Shown: positions 17,039 through 25,779, counted from the first letter of the stretch. The stretch is 32,057 nt of DNA from Sinorhizobium fredii USDA 205 (GCF_001461695.1 NZ_AUTC01000172.1:1-32057); one strand, 5' to 3'. The notes: a model not told the origin generated them from the sequence alone. A program made the numbers and translations.

Positions 17039-18040
17039 TTACGATTGTACCGCTGCCGCCCAGCATGCAACCTTTCGAGGTCCCATCGCCACAAGGGGTG
17101 GACTGCTTTGTGTACATTTCTCGATTTTAGAACTGCACCGAGCGGCGAAGGCGCATCCAACTTCCTTGCTCGCCAAGTTTGGCGGGCGCCCCTCGATCGG
17201 GACCAATCCGGCCGCAAGCCGTTCATCAAGCGGAGGAACCGATTTTATGAGCGCCGAAGTGTAGGGATGATACGGCCTCGAAAAGATGTCTGATGTTGAA
17301 CCTTCTTCGACTATACGCCCCGCGTACATGACTATCACCCGGGAACAAAACTCCGACACCAGGGCGATATTGTGAGAAATGAAGACAATCGACGAACCAG
17401 TATCTGTGTTCATCTTTTCGAGGAGCTCGATCACCTGCGCTTGAACGGTGACATCGAGAGCCGTGGTCGGTTCGTCGGCTATGATCAATTTGGGCCTATT
17501 CGCAGTTCCCATCGCGATGACAATGCGCTGACGCATGCCCCCGGAAAACTGGTGCGGATACTGGCCGGCACGCACGGCTGGATCAGGTATCCTGACGGAG
17601 CGCATCATGTCGACCGCCGCACTGGCTGAGATCTTTCTCGAGACGCCTTCGTGAGCCTCGATTGTCTCGCCGACTTGACGCCCTGCGGTCATCATCGGGT
17701 TCAGGCTCGCGGCAGGGTCCTGAAACACCATCCCAATCTCGTTGCCGCGCAGCCGGCGCATCTCCGTTTCCGACAGCGCGAGCAGATCAGCTCCAAGAAA
17801 CTGAATGCTACCGCTGACGGGAGCCGCGCCCGGAGCGAGCAGTCTCATGATGGCGAGAGCCAAGGTTGACTTTCCGCATCCCGACTCCCCTACAACACCA
17901 ATCCGGTCGCCCGCGTTAACGTGGAAGGAAACGCCGCGCACCACGTGAAGCACACCGTACTTGCTTTCAATGTCTATCGACAGATTCTCAACTGACAATA
18001 TCGCGTCATGATCGGCAGAATGTCTGATCTGATTAAGCAT
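17039..18040 (-). CDS. dppD: Peptide ABC transporter ATP-binding protein (DppD/OppD-like)
   Basis: A 333-residue ATPase of the Opp/Dpp class. Walker A is GESGCGKST at about 51-59, the Q-loop is MVFQDPAASLNP, the ABC signature FSGGMRQR, Walker B LIIADEPTTALD, and the switch histidine is in VFISHN. The C-terminal oligopeptide extension (YHPYTSALIKSVP...CAFAARCSSKIEKC) carries the cysteine cluster of this class. The ATG at 18040 overlaps the stop of the preceding ATPase gene by eight bases (ATGCTTAA), indicating translational coupling; the longer open frame upstream is antisense or overlap without support. It works with the second ATPase, two permeases and the binding protein upstream to import peptides across the inner membrane. 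Confidence 0.93.
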   Translation of the reverse strand: MLNQIRHSADHDAILSVENLSIDIESKYGVLHVVRGVSFHVNAGDRIGVVGESGCGKSTLALAIMRLLAPGAAPVSGSIQFLGADLLALSETEMRRLRGNEIGMVFQDPAASLNPMMTAGRQVGETIEAHEGVSRKISASAAVDMMRSVRIPDPAVRAGQYPHQFSGGMRQRIVIAMGTANRPKLIIADEPTTALDVTVQAQVIELLEKMNTDTGSSIVFISHNIALVSEFCSRVIVMYAGRIVEEGSTSDIFSRPYHPYTSALIKSVPPLDERLAAGLVPIEGRPPNLASKEVGCAFAARCSSKIEKCTQSSPPLVAMGPRKVACWAAAVQS

Positions 18041-19070
18041 TCCGGGCTCCGCGCTGCGCGTCGACATGTTCTTGAAAGTGACAGGCCGCCTGGTGATCAC
18101 CTGTGCCCGACAACATCGGGTCCACGGCGGAGCATGCATCCGGTGAACCGAGGTTTTGTCTGAGCCAGCATCGCGCTTGGAACCGGCAGCCGGACGGCAA
18201 ATGCATCGGAGAAGGAGGATCCCCCGATAGTGGGATTGGTTTGCGCTTGTCAGTTGATGTCGGCATTGTCGGCACCGCAGACAACAAGGCTGCTGTGTAG
18301 GGATGACGCGGAGCTGCAAATATCGTGTCAGCATCCGCTAGCTCGACAATTCGACCAAGGTACATGACCGCAACCCGATCCGCCATCTGCCGAACGACCG
18401 CCAAGTCGTGGGATATGAACACGTAGGTCAGCTTTAGCTTGCGCTGCAGCGATACAAGTAAGTTGACGATCTGAGCCTGAACGGACACGTCCAGCGCACT
18501 GACGGGCTCGTCGCAGATTATAATTTCGGGATTTGCGGCGAGTGACCGGGCAATCCCAATTCGCTGCCGCTGCCCGCCGCTGAACTCTCGAGGAAACCTC
18601 GCATATCCGGACGCTCCGATCGAAACGAGATCAAGCAGTTCATTCACCCGCGACTGCCGCTGCTTTTTGTCGACTCCGGCCAGAAGGAGTGGCTCCGCAA
18701 TGATCTCGCCAGCCCGCTGCCTTGGATCAAGGCTGCTGTACGGGTCCTGGAACACCATTTGCAGGCTCTTCCTGGCCTCACGCAGACTGCGCCCCTTCAT
18801 ATCGCTGATGGGCAGGCCATTTAACGCAACGCTTCCGCCAGTCGGGGCCTCGAGCATACACAATGTGCGCCCAAGGGTGGATTTGCCACAACCGCTCTCC
18901 CCCACGACCCCAAGCGTTTCGCCGCGATAGATCTTCAGGTTGATTCCATCCACCGCCCGCACACCGGTGCCAAAAATGACATGCAGGTCTCGAGCTTCGA
19001 GGATCGTTTCGCCCAGGCGAGCACCGGCATTGTTTGTCGTCTCGCCGATCTCTTTCAGGAGTTCACTCAT
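18033..19070 (-). CDS. dppF: Peptide ABC transporter ATP-binding protein (DppF/OppF-like)
   Basis: A 345-residue second ATPase of the peptide importer. Walker A is GESGCGKST at about 57-65, the Q-loop MVFQDPYSSLDP, the signature FSGGQRQRIGIARSLA, Walker B IIICDEPVSALDVSVQ, and the H-loop FISHDLAVVRQMADRVAVMY. The C-terminal oligopeptide extension reads RHPYTAALLSAVP...SGCRFQARC. DppD and DppF normally form a heterodimer. The ATG overlaps the stop of the permease gene by four bases (ATGA), and its own stop overlaps the next ATPase start, so the operon is tightly coupled. Confidence 0.93.
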   Translation of the reverse strand: MSELLKEIGETTNNAGARLGETILEARDLHVIFGTGVRAVDGINLKIYRGETLGVVGESGCGKSTLGRTLCMLEAPTGGSVALNGLPISDMKGRSLREARKSLQMVFQDPYSSLDPRQRAGEIIAEPLLLAGVDKKQRQSRVNELLDLVSIGASGYARFPREFSGGQRQRIGIARSLAANPEIIICDEPVSALDVSVQAQIVNLLVSLQRKLKLTYVFISHDLAVVRQMADRVAVMYLGRIVELADADTIFAAPRHPYTAALLSAVPTMPTSTDKRKPIPLSGDPPSPMHLPSGCRFQARCWLRQNLGSPDACSAVDPMLSGTGDHQAACHFQEHVDAQRGARNA

Positions 19071-20005
19071 GAGGCCTCTCCGCCGCGTCTGAATGAAGGA
19101 TCGAAATGCTCGCGCAATGCGTCGCCGATCACGTTGATGGACAGCAATGTGAGTCCCACCGCTATTGCTGGCGTAATCAGCAGATGCGGATACGACTGCA
19201 TCGACCTCACGCCCGACGCGATCATCGCTCCCCAGCTCGGTGTAGGTGGATCGACACCAACGCCCAGAAAGCTCAGCCCAGCTTCAAGTAGGATTGCACT
19301 TGGCACCACGAATGTTGCCGAAACGATGATCACCGGCAGGCAGTTCGGCAAAATGTGGCGCCGCATTACGAACAAGTCTGAAGCACCCGCCAATCGAGCG
19401 GCCGCAACATATTCCGCCGATCGAAGTATGATCACCTCTGCGCGTACAATGCGTGCGCAAACCAGCCAAGAGGTAAAACTCAAAGTGAGGAAGACGCCGA
19501 ACAGCCCTCCTGACATTTTATAAAGCGCCGTTATCGGTGAAAAGAAGTCAGTGGAAGACTGGTTCAACTGCCCCTTCACAACGCCGGCGATCAGAATTGC
19601 AAACAATGTGTCGGGGAATGCGTACATGCTGTCAACGAAACGCATGCAAACACTGTCAATCCAGCCCCGCTTGTATCCCGCGATAGCGCCGACGGCGATG
19701 CCGATCAGAACCGCCGCCACGGTGGATGTCACGGCAACGACCAGTGAGACACGGGCTCCGATCGCAAGACGAGCCAGCATGTCGCGGCCCAACTCGTCAG
19801 TCCCGAGTATGTGGTTCCAACTGGGGGGCGAATTTCTGTGAAGCAGATCCTGGCGGTACGCGTCGTAAGGCAGGAATGAAGCGGATGCAGCAACAACGAC
19901 GATCAGCACCAGGAACGCAATCGCAACGGCTAGACCGGGCTTGATGCGAAGGGATGCGGATAGCAGTGGAACACCACGCCGCTGGGTCGATGGCACCATC
20001 GTCAT
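19067..20005 (-). CDS. dppC: Peptide ABC transporter permease (DppC-like)
   Basis: A 312-residue inner-membrane permease. The first membrane span is LAVAIAFLVLIVVVAASASF (about 28-47), followed by HILGTDELGRDMLARLAIGARVSL, the standard DppC/OppC N-terminal motif. The EAA cytoplasmic loop that contacts the ATPases is EYVAAARLAGASDLFVMRRHILPN, followed by LEAGLSFLGVGVDPPTPSWGAM, typical of the C subunit. About six spans in total. It shares ATGA overlaps with the permease gene before it and the ATPase gene after it. Confidence 0.93.
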   Translation of the reverse strand: MTMVPSTQRRGVPLLSASLRIKPGLAVAIAFLVLIVVVAASASFLPYDAYRQDLLHRNSPPSWNHILGTDELGRDMLARLAIGARVSLVVAVTSTVAAVLIGIAVGAIAGYKRGWIDSVCMRFVDSMYAFPDTLFAILIAGVVKGQLNQSSTDFFSPITALYKMSGGLFGVFLTLSFTSWLVCARIVRAEVIILRSAEYVAAARLAGASDLFVMRRHILPNCLPVIIVSATFVVPSAILLEAGLSFLGVGVDPPTPSWGAMIASGVRSMQSYPHLLITPAIAVGLTLLSINVIGDALREHFDPSFRRGGEAS

Positions 20006-20940
20006 CGTACGTCCTCGCGGGTTCGGGGGTCGATCATGAAATGAGCGATATCGACGAGCAGATTACAGAGGACCACAATCACCGCGTACACGAGGGTCGT
20101 CGCAATGATGACAGGATAGTCTCTTGCCGACACTGCCAGCACGAAGTACCGCCCGAAACCAGGCACGCCGGCGATGGATTCCACGAAGAATGAACCAACG
20201 AGTACTGAGGAGGCGTACGATCCGGCAACTGTCACGACAGGAACCAAGGCATTTCTCAATATGTGAACCGCGATGATGCGACTTCGCTTCACTCCCTTCG
20301 CCCGAGCTGAACGGACAAAATCCTTGTGCATGACCTCCAGAACGCAGTTTCGACAGTAGCGGGCGATCGCCGCCATGGGAGCGAGAGCGAGGGAAACAAC
20401 GGGTACGATAGCTGAGGTGGAAAAGAGCCCCTTCCACCCAAACGTTGGAACAAGCCCAAGCCCGACTCCCATGGTCACGATCAACACCGCAGTGATGATG
20501 TAGGTCGGTAGAGACACGCAGAAGGTACAGAAGAACAGTATGGCAGTATCCAGAGCTCTCGAACGCGTCAGGGCTGCCACCACGCCAAGCAGTAGCCCCA
20601 TGACGATGGCGAGGGCTATCGCCATCGAGCCGAGGGCAAGCGACGTCGGAAGAAATTTCTTCACGATATCGGCTACGGACTGTGAGGGGTCCCGGAAGGA
20701 CGGCCCGAGGTCGCCTTGAACGGCGCCCCAGAGATAGCCGATGTACTGAACTTGCAACGGTTCATCCAGATTGTACTTCGCATCCAGGGCAGCCTTCGCG
20801 GCTGGCTCCATCGGCCGATTTGCGCTCGCGCTGTCCCATGGCGAGCCAGGCGTGAGGTGGGCTATTGCGAATGTTACCGTGTAAACAACCAAGAGAGTTG
20901 GGATACTGGCAAGCACTCGCCTCAACATGAATGAGAACAT
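20002..20940 (-). CDS. dppB: Peptide ABC transporter permease (DppB-like)
   Basis: A 312-residue permease beginning MFSFMLRRVLASIPTLLVVYTVTF, the usual first span of DppB/OppB proteins, then a periplasmic loop (HLTPGSPWDSASANRPMEPAAKAAL...LDEPLQVQYIGYL). The EAA loop is HKDFVRSARAKGVKRSRIIAVHILRNAL. The last part (VGSFFVESIAGVPGFGRYFVLAVSARDYPVI) carries the FxxPGxG motif of the B subunit. It starts 12 bases after the binding-protein gene and overlaps dppC by four bases. Confidence 0.93.
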   Translation of the reverse strand: MFSFMLRRVLASIPTLLVVYTVTFAIAHLTPGSPWDSASANRPMEPAAKAALDAKYNLDEPLQVQYIGYLWGAVQGDLGPSFRDPSQSVADIVKKFLPTSLALGSMAIALAIVMGLLLGVVAALTRSRALDTAILFFCTFCVSLPTYIITAVLIVTMGVGLGLVPTFGWKGLFSTSAIVPVVSLALAPMAAIARYCRNCVLEVMHKDFVRSARAKGVKRSRIIAVHILRNALVPVVTVAGSYASSVLVGSFFVESIAGVPGFGRYFVLAVSARDYPVIIATTLVYAVIVVLCNLLVDIAHFMIDPRTREDVR

Positions 20941-20952
20941 CTCTTTTCCAGC

Positions 20953-22545
20953 CTACCGAACGATTTCCGTATCTCGGATGGGATAGAGCCTCAGAGTAGT
21001 GTCCGGCTGAAGGTTTTTGACATAAGGCTTAACGAGCCACAGCGACGTTTCCCGATAGAGGGCGCTCATCGGCTGTTGCTCCTCCAAGATCTTGTTCGCT
21101 TGCCGGTAGGTCTCAATCCTCTGAGTTTCGTCGGTAGCCACCTTCGCTTTTTTGATCAGTGACGCGAAGTCCTCGTTTTTGAAATGGCTGTTGCGATAAT
21201 CATCGGTAATCAGATCGCCATACCAATTTTCCGGATCGACGTAATCGGATACCCAAAGAGCGGTTATAATGTCGTAGGGCGCACTCTTGCGGGCGTTCAC
21301 CCAAGCGGCGAAAGCCTTCAACTCCATGACGTTGATCGTAGCGTTAATGCCGAGATTTTCGGACCACATCTGCTGCAGCAGTTGCGCGACGATCGGCTGC
21401 GAAGCGCTATCCCGCACTGTGAGAGTGAATGGAGGAAACCCGGCGCCGTTGGGGTAGCCTGCCTTGGCCAGAAGCTCGCGCGCAGTGTCCACATTTCCCT
21501 TGATTGCGTCGTCCTCGTTTGCACCGGGAATACCCGGCGGAACGATTGTTTTTGCGACTGCCGCGGTTCCATCGCTGACGACTGACGACAGCGCGTTCCG
21601 ATCAATGGCCAAGCTCAACGCCTGCCTTACGTCCTTGTTGTCCCACGGAGCATGCGAATTATCGTACTGGACCCACCAAGTGCCGGAATCAAGATTCGTG
21701 ATCAATTCCTTGGCAAGAGTGGCGTCCTGCCGAACCCTCTGAATGTCCTGTATCGGAATGCACGTGGCGAAGTCGATTTCCTCAGCCTCGTAGGCTCGAA
21801 GTTGCGCTTCGCAGATATCGCCCGACGCGACCGTCATCCTGATCGTGTCAATTGCCGGCTTCCTTCCCGCATAGAAGGGATTGACGTTCATCTCGATCGA
21901 TTGATCGTTTACCCGGGATACGAGTTTGTACGGACCATTGGAAACGATGTGTTCGGGAAGCGTCCAACGCTCGCCCCACTTCTCTACTACGGCCTGCGGA
22001 ACCGGCGTTATGTATGGTAACGCGAGCTTCGCCAAAAACGAGGGCGCCACGCGTTCCGTTTCGATAACAAGCGTGTGGTCATCCACGGCTTTGATCTGAA
22101 CCGTTGCGGCATCTTTCGTTTCACCGGCATTGTAAGCCTTCGCGCCCTTGATTTCCGTCAGAAACTGCGCATTGCCGCTCGCAGTGTTCGGGTCAAGGAT
22201 GCGCTTGAGGGAGTATTCCCAGTCCTTGGCGGTCACGGGATCGCCGTTCGACCACTTGTTTTCCGGCTTCAACTTTATCGTCCAGGTCAAACCGTCCTTG
22301 GATCGTTCTATGGAGCTGGCTTGCAAATAGACGAGTGTCCCGTCGTTTCGAATCTTTGCGAGCGGTTCGAAAAGCTGGCTCTGAATGACAATCGCGCCGT
22401 CATCCACCCGATTGGGATCCATGAAGCGAGGCTCCTCGACGATCATCCGGAATGTCTCGCCTTCGCCGGCAAACGCCGGCGTCAAATACGTGGAAGCCGC
22501 CAACGAGGCAGCAAGTATGGAGGCCGCAAAGACCTTTTTCCTCAT
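20953..22545 (-). CDS. dppA-like SBP: Peptide-binding protein of the ABC transporter (SBP family 5)
   Basis: A 530-residue periplasmic solute-binding protein. The signal peptide is MRKKVFAASILAASLAASTY with an AFA-G cleavage site near residue 26. The mature part has the family-5 landmarks: TFRMIVEEPRFMDPNRVDDG, LFEPLAKI, the WTIKLKPENKWSNGDPVTAKDW motif, DVRQALSLAIDRNAL and ARELLAKAGYPNGAGFPPFTL. These proteins capture di- to oligopeptides (some take D-amino-acid or muropeptide ligands) and deliver them to the permeases. It is the first gene of the minus-strand operon and is divergent from the RpiR-type regulator with about 200 bases between, where the operon promoter must lie. Ligand cannot be read from sequence. 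Confidence 0.92.
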   Translation of the reverse strand: MRKKVFAASILAASLAASTYLTPAFAGEGETFRMIVEEPRFMDPNRVDDGAIVIQSQLFEPLAKIRNDGTLVYLQASSIERSKDGLTWTIKLKPENKWSNGDPVTAKDWEYSLKRILDPNTASGNAQFLTEIKGAKAYNAGETKDAATVQIKAVDDHTLVIETERVAPSFLAKLALPYITPVPQAVVEKWGERWTLPEHIVSNGPYKLVSRVNDQSIEMNVNPFYAGRKPAIDTIRMTVASGDICEAQLRAYEAEEIDFATCIPIQDIQRVRQDATLAKELITNLDSGTWWVQYDNSHAPWDNKDVRQALSLAIDRNALSSVVSDGTAAVAKTIVPPGIPGANEDDAIKGNVDTARELLAKAGYPNGAGFPPFTLTVRDSASQPIVAQLLQQMWSENLGINATINVMELKAFAAWVNARKSAPYDIITALWVSDYVDPENWYGDLITDDYRNSHFKNEDFASLIKKAKVATDETQRIETYRQANKILEEQQPMSALYRETSLWLVKPYVKNLQPDTTLRLYPIRDTEIVR

Positions 22546-22694
22546 TTTAGTTCCCCAATTTTTGTCGGTTGATCGAACCTTCCTCCAACAGGCTATTTGT
22601 AAGTTTCATAAAGTCAATACCAATTTTGTCATTTAAATTTCAATTTGACACTCTTCCAATTCGGGGCATAAGAAATGTTAGAACGGTTTCCAGT

Positions 22695-22710
22695 TGAAAG
22701 TTTCCTTTCA
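22695..22710. promoter_or_regulatory. Candidate RpiR operator palindrome
   Basis: A perfect inverted repeat TGAAAG-TTTC-CTTTCA lies 38 bases before the regulator's ATG, in the spacer between the transporter operon and the regulator gene. RpiR-family proteins often bind GAAA/TTTC-type inverted repeats (for example the rhizobial IolR GGAA-N6-TTCC), so autoregulation and control of the divergent operon are plausible. The remaining spacer is AT-rich (AATTTTGTCATTTAAATTTC) and probably holds the promoters. Confidence 0.5.
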
Positions 22711-22747
22711 CCGGAGCGCACCAATTACAGAGCTATCAAGGCTTCAA

Positions 22748-23635
22748 ATGTCCACGAAGACGGTCAAGCAACGCTTAAATGACTATGTTATGGCGGGGTC
22801 GAAAGCGGAGCGCCGCATAGCGACTTTCATGCTGGCAAGCATTGCTGAACTGCCCTTTGATACTGCCGCTTCTATATCAAAACGGATTGGTGTGAGCGAA
22901 CCGACCGTGGGACGCTTTTGCCGTAGTCTGGGTTATCAGAACTTCAAGGCTTTGAAGGAAGACCTGCAGCACGACATCGGAGGAGGTCCGTGGCTCCTTG
23001 GTGACCGATTGAAGGAGTTTCACGACCGAACCAAATCCGGCGACGGTGAGCAAGGACGCGGGCTGGAGTTAGAAATCGCGAGCCTCGTGCGGATCTATGA
23101 ACTCGCGCGAACAGAACATTGGGCCAGGGCGGTGAAAAAACTGGCGCGCTATCGACAAATCTTCGTGGCCGGATTTCAGACCGAACGGGGGCTTGCACAG
23201 TACTTTGCCAATCAGTTGCAATATCTGCGTCCCAACGTGCATCTTGTCGATATCGCTGGCGGGAACTTCTCCGAGGCGTTGTTAAACGAAGAAAAATCCA
23301 CCGCGCTCGTGATTTTTGAAGCGCGAAGATATTCACGCTTATCGGAACTACTGGCCAAGAACGCGAAGTCGCGCGGAATCCCGCTGACGCTAATAACCGA
23401 TGCCTATTGCGATTGGGGTCATGATCTCGCCGATGAGATGTTCGTCGTTCGGACGGAGTTCAACATGTTCTGGGATTCGACGGCTCACATGGCGAACCTA
23501 GCCAATCTGCTGATTAACTCGGTTTTCAAGGAGCTTGGCCCGCACGTGGAACAACGGCTGAATGCTGTCACCCGCCTGCACGGCGATTTCATAGGATATG
23601 TCGGTGAGTCGACCCGGCAGGATGCCAAATCATGA
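22748..23635 (+). CDS. MurR/RpiR-family transcriptional regulator
   Basis: A 295-residue regulator with two domains. The N-terminal RpiR helix-turn-helix spans about residues 1-80 (AERRIATFMLASIAELPFDTAASISKRIGVSEPTVGRFCRSLGYQNFKALKEDL). The C-terminal SIS domain spans about 125-265 (YRQIFVAGFQTERGLAQYFANQLQYL...ALVIFEARRYSRLSELLAKNAKSRGIPLTLITD), which normally binds a sugar phosphate or similar ligand. The SIS part is diverged, so the effector may not be a sugar. The ATG at 22748 has AAGG before it and begins MSTKTVKQRL; a TTG start 54 bases earlier is less likely and would run through the palindrome. It is divergent from the peptide transporter and precedes the M55 peptidase gene. It is the likely controller of both arms. 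Confidence 0.88.
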   Translation: MSTKTVKQRLNDYVMAGSKAERRIATFMLASIAELPFDTAASISKRIGVSEPTVGRFCRSLGYQNFKALKEDLQHDIGGGPWLLGDRLKEFHDRTKSGDGEQGRGLELEIASLVRIYELARTEHWARAVKKLARYRQIFVAGFQTERGLAQYFANQLQYLRPNVHLVDIAGGNFSEALLNEEKSTALVIFEARRYSRLSELLAKNAKSRGIPLTLITDAYCDWGHDLADEMFVVRTEFNMFWDSTAHMANLANLLINSVFKELGPHVEQRLNAVTRLHGDFIGYVGESTRQDAKS

Positions 23636-23798
23636 TCGGAAGTTGGGGGTCAGTCGCATTGCAATCTGGCAATACCGGCTAAGACCGGAAGACTCGAAAC
23701 AACACTGAACTAGCCCGCGGCAACGAGGCAAATGCCGCCCTGAGCTACTCCGGGGCGTCCCTTTTGCTCGTCCGCATTTTCGTATGCAAGGAGGCATT

Positions 23799-24596
23799 AT
23801 GAAAATCTTCATTAGCGCAGATATCGAAGGCACCGCAGGAATCACGGCTTGGGACGAAGCCAAGAAGGGCCAGCCTGAGTACGCGGAATTCCGCGAATAC
23901 ATGACGAACGAATTAGTAGCCGCCTGCGAAGGAGCGCGTGCCGCCGGCGCAACCGAAATCGTCGTGAAAGACGCGCACTCGTCGGCTCGGAACCTAATCC
24001 TATCAAAGCTGCCGCCGTACGTGAGCGTTGTCAGGGGCTGGAGCGGGCATCCAGATGAGATGATGTTCGGCATCGATGGAAGCTTTTCAGCCGCTCTGTA
24101 TATCGGCTACCACAACAAGGCGGGCACCGACACGAATCCTTTGGCTCACACGTTAAGCGGCGCGGTTTCCAGGCTCCTGATTAATGGCGAAGTGGCCTCA
24201 GAGTTTACGCTCAATTCTCTGTGCGCTTCGCGCTACGGTGTCCCGTCGGCCTTTCTTTCCGGTGATGCAGGTATGTGTGCCGAAGCGGAAGCTGCGGTTC
24301 CTGGTATCGCCACTCTAGCCACCAGTGAGGGATTTGGTCCGGCTACAAAATCTCTGGTCCCGGCGGCTGCGGTAGCCGCGATCCGTGAAGGTGTGGAGAA
24401 AGCCCTGGCGAGAAATGCCAAGCCCTCGCTGCCGAAGCTTACCGAGCAGTTCGAGCTCGTCGTTGAATATACCAATCCGACGGATGCTTACAGGAACAGC
24501 TGGTATCCCGGCATGAAGCATGTCGCGCCACGAACGCTACGCTTTGAGGCGCAAGACTACTTCGAGATCCAACGCGCGATACGCTTCGTTGTCTAG
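23799..24596 (+). CDS. dppA: M55-family D-aminopeptidase (DppA-type metallopeptidase)
   Basis: A 265-residue zinc peptidase of family M55, whose founding member, Bacillus subtilis DppA, removes N-terminal D-amino acids such as D-Ala from D-Ala-D-Ala. The metal ligands fall where expected: Asp8 and Glu10 (ISADIEGTAGI), His60 (KDAHSSARN), His105 (IGYHNKAG) and a later Glu in NGEVASEFTLNS. The length matches the family. AAGGAGG five bases before the ATG fixes the start at 23799. It follows the RpiR gene in the same direction after a 163-base spacer. In Bacillus the gene also sits in a dipeptide-transport operon, so the linkage to a Dpp-type transporter supports a role in D-peptide use. It acts in the cytoplasm. 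Confidence 0.92.
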   Translation: MKIFISADIEGTAGITAWDEAKKGQPEYAEFREYMTNELVAACEGARAAGATEIVVKDAHSSARNLILSKLPPYVSVVRGWSGHPDEMMFGIDGSFSAALYIGYHNKAGTDTNPLAHTLSGAVSRLLINGEVASEFTLNSLCASRYGVPSAFLSGDAGMCAEAEAAVPGIATLATSEGFGPATKSLVPAAAVAAIREGVEKALARNAKPSLPKLTEQFELVVEYTNPTDAYRNSWYPGMKHVAPRTLRFEAQDYFEIQRAIRFVV

Positions 24597-24814
24597 AGGT
24601 GCCCGCACGGATGTTTTTTCGTCCGATGACCAACCGCCGTAACGAGGGCCGGACAGTTGAGCCGAATTGTAGTCTGAATGGGGAATTCCTGCCGGAGCCC
24701 CGCGGATACCGCGACTTGATGCCGGGAACCGAGCAGCAGGTCGGCGAGCCAACCCGCTGTTGACCCACATACAGTATCCCAACCCTCTAAGCTGCCACGG
24801 AGCAGGAGTCGAAC

Positions 24815-25768
24815 ATGGGTGAACCACTGCTACTAGACGCCAGACAGACCGCCGCAAAGCTGCCCTTCCCGGAATTGATAGCGGCTCTTCAACGGGGCTT
24901 TGCTAAGGGATGCCAGACACCCGCGCGCCACCATCACACATTACGCAGCGAAGGTGAACCTGACGGTACGTTGCTCTTGATGCCCGCCTGGTCCAACGCC
25001 GATGACGAGGATCATTTCCTCGGCGTCAAGCTGGTGACCATTATGCCGGGCAACATGAACCGTAGCCTGCCTGCTGTCGTATCGACATACATGCTCTACG
25101 ATGCCATCACGGGCGAGCAGTTAGCCCTTATGGATGGAAACACACTGACGAGCCGGCGCACCGTGGCAGCCTCTGCGCTTGGTGCCAAATACCTTTCTCG
25201 AGAGGACTCCTCATCGCTGGTCATTATGGGCGCTGGCCGGGTGGGAAGCTTGATCGCGGACGCTTACTCCGCAGTGCGATCGCTTCGGCACATCGTCGTC
25301 TGGGACATCAATCCCGAACAAGCCGACCGCCTCGCCTCGTCCCTCCGTGACCAGGGCCTTCCCGCGCAATCCACGACAGACATTAAAACCGCAATCGAAT
25401 CCGCCGACATAGTCAGCGCCGCAACGCTTGCAACCGAACCTGTCGTTCGAGGCGAGTGGCTGAAACCGGGCACTCACGTCGATCTCATTGGGGCCTTTAC
25501 CCCGGAGATGCGAGAGGCTGATGACGAAGTGATGCGTCGCGCGTCGATCTACGTTGACACCGCGGTAGCGCTCGAGGAGGCGGGAGAGCTTATCGAGCCA
25601 CTCGCCGCGGGGGTAATTGGCAAGGAAGCCATTCTTGGCACTCTCACCGACCTGTGCCGAAAGGACGAATTCGCACGTGCGAACGCAAATCAGATCACTT
25701 GTTTCAAAAGTGTAGGCTCTGGACTCGCCGACCTTACCGCAGCCCAGCTCGTCTATAAACGCATTTAA
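24815..25768 (+). CDS. Ornithine cyclodeaminase / ketimine reductase family protein
   Basis: A 317-residue NAD(P)-dependent enzyme of the OCD/mu-crystallin family. The substrate part includes GVKLVTIMPGNMNRSLPAVVSTYMLYDAITGEQLALMDGNTLTSRRTVAASALGAKYL. The Rossmann motif is VIMGAGRVGSLIADAY at about 138-153, and the ending FKSVGSGLADLTAAQLVYKRI is typical. Members act as ornithine cyclodeaminase, alanine dehydrogenase or delta1-pyrroline/piperideine-2-carboxylate reductase. Beside a DadA-like enzyme, the reductase role is attractive: DadA acting on D-proline, or on D-ornithine or D-lysine, gives the cyclic imines it would reduce to L-imino acids. That is inference. GGAG lies about nine bases before the ATG. 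A 218-base spacer separates it from the M55 gene; nothing is recognised in it. Confidence 0.9.
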   Translation: MGEPLLLDARQTAAKLPFPELIAALQRGFAKGCQTPARHHHTLRSEGEPDGTLLLMPAWSNADDEDHFLGVKLVTIMPGNMNRSLPAVVSTYMLYDAITGEQLALMDGNTLTSRRTVAASALGAKYLSREDSSSLVIMGAGRVGSLIADAYSAVRSLRHIVVWDINPEQADRLASSLRDQGLPAQSTTDIKTAIESADIVSAATLATEPVVRGEWLKPGTHVDLIGAFTPEMREADDEVMRRASIYVDTAVALEEAGELIEPLAAGVIGKEAILGTLTDLCRKDEFARANANQITCFKSVGSGLADLTAAQLVYKRI

Positions 25769-25779
25769 ACAATTATATG

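Noticed and set aside
16902..17264. Plus-strand ORFs in the gap between dppD and the creatininase gene
   Set aside because: They are antisense to dppD for most of their length, with no supportive motif.
17039..18334. Longer dppD with a start at 18334
   Set aside because: The extra 98 residues overlap the coding sequence of the preceding ATPase in another frame and have no homology. The ATG at 18040, with its eight-base overlap, is the natural coupled start.
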